64,000 nucleotides of DNA from Lacihabitans sp. CS3-21 (GTDB lineage: Bacteria; Bacteroidota; Bacteroidia; Cytophagales; Spirosomataceae). Of this stretch, positions 63,949 through 64,000 are shown piece after piece. Below the pieces are notes generated by a model. That model was not told the origin of the DNA, did no database searches, and worked only from the letters and a program-made list of their open reading frames with translations. The DNA lies in contig NZ_RJUD01000007.1 in assembly GCF_024343675.1 (NCBI RefSeq), positions 1-64,000 of the forward strand, written 5' to 3'. Every line of letters starts with the position of its first letter. Within the stretch, counting starts at the first letter, position 1. The position numbers and the translations under genes are program-made.

Positions 63949-64000
63949 CTTCGATATCATATTGCTTGATTTTTCTATATAACGTCCTTTCAGAGATTCC
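63938..64000 (-). CDS. Sigma-54-dependent transcriptional regulator, C-terminal end (partial)
   Basis: The frame enters from the right edge and stops with TAA at 63938-63940. The visible 20 residues are GISERTLYRKIKQYDIEDED, the Fis-type helix-turn-helix that ends NtrC-like activators. The AAA+ domain would lie outside the window. It overlaps lptE by 11 bases. Confidence 0.75.
   Translation of the reverse strand, partial: GISERTLYRKIKQYDIEDED

Noticed and set aside
1-64000. CRISPR arrays, prophage genes or intact insertion sequences
   Set aside because: No regular repeat-spacer pattern, phage structural genes or transposase genes were seen.

Overview
This is a 64 kb chromosomal segment of a member of the Bacteroidota, most likely of the order Cytophagales (inferred). 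Signs of this are the low G+C content, translation starts without Shine-Dalgarno sequences, and many promoters of the Bacteroidota form (TTTG or TTG, about 20 bases, then TAnnTTTG). Marker features agree: a sulfite reductase with a C-terminal HEPN-like domain, neighbouring surA and moxR genes, an sigma-54 regulator/LptE/secG neighbourhood, and acidic or low-complexity tails on L17, S3 and SecG. No rRNA, tRNA, CRISPR array, prophage or intact insertion sequence was seen. Most of the window is core genome.

Layout. 1-3060: the end of a membrane protein gene, then a leftward LRR protein - MerR-like regulator - DprA operon. 3.1-12 kb, rightward: alaS, a long hairpin with a T-tract, a GMC oxidoreductase with its small subunit, a TlpA-like protein and an OmpA-domain protein. 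12-25.6 kb, leftward: gltB-gltD, then the assimilatory sulfate pathway (sulfite reductase, cobA, cysH, cysD, cysN), preceded by ribonuclease Z and a STAS protein. 25.8-30.2 kb: glgB (rightward) facing thrC and carA (leftward). 30.4 kb: a universal stress protein. 31.3-46.5 kb: the merged S10-spc-alpha ribosomal cluster, leftward from rplC to rplQ, with secY, map, infA and rpoA. rpsJ is not next to rplC. Upstream lies a 660-base gene-free stretch full of hairpins on the leftward strand, probably a structured RNA or leader. 47.2-53 kb, rightward: agmatine deiminase, then a periplasmic folding operon (a parvulin lipoprotein with an embedded OmpA-like domain, a SurA homologue, a MoxR ATPase). 53-54.8 kb: a leftward PolX/PHP protein whose polymerase active site looks degenerate.

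54.8-62.6 kb is the accessory part: a lipoprotein gene, a GT-C type membrane glycosyltransferase, and a four-gene operon for a deoxysugar (NDP-hexose 2,3-dehydratase, Gfo/Idh ketoreductase, GT2 polyprenyl-phosphate type glycosyltransferase, SDR epimerase/reductase). An orphan gene bracketed by REP-like palindrome clusters follows. Together these suggest a lipid-linked 2-deoxysugar that is made in the cytoplasm and attached outside the membrane. 62.6-64 kb, leftward: the end of a sigma-54 activator gene, lptE, a small conserved gene and secG.

The points most worth a second look are the structured RNA region upstream of rplC, the deoxysugar cluster with its GT-C neighbour, the parvulin-OmpA fusion, the hairpin after alaS, and an 18-base palindromic motif shared by two promoter regions.
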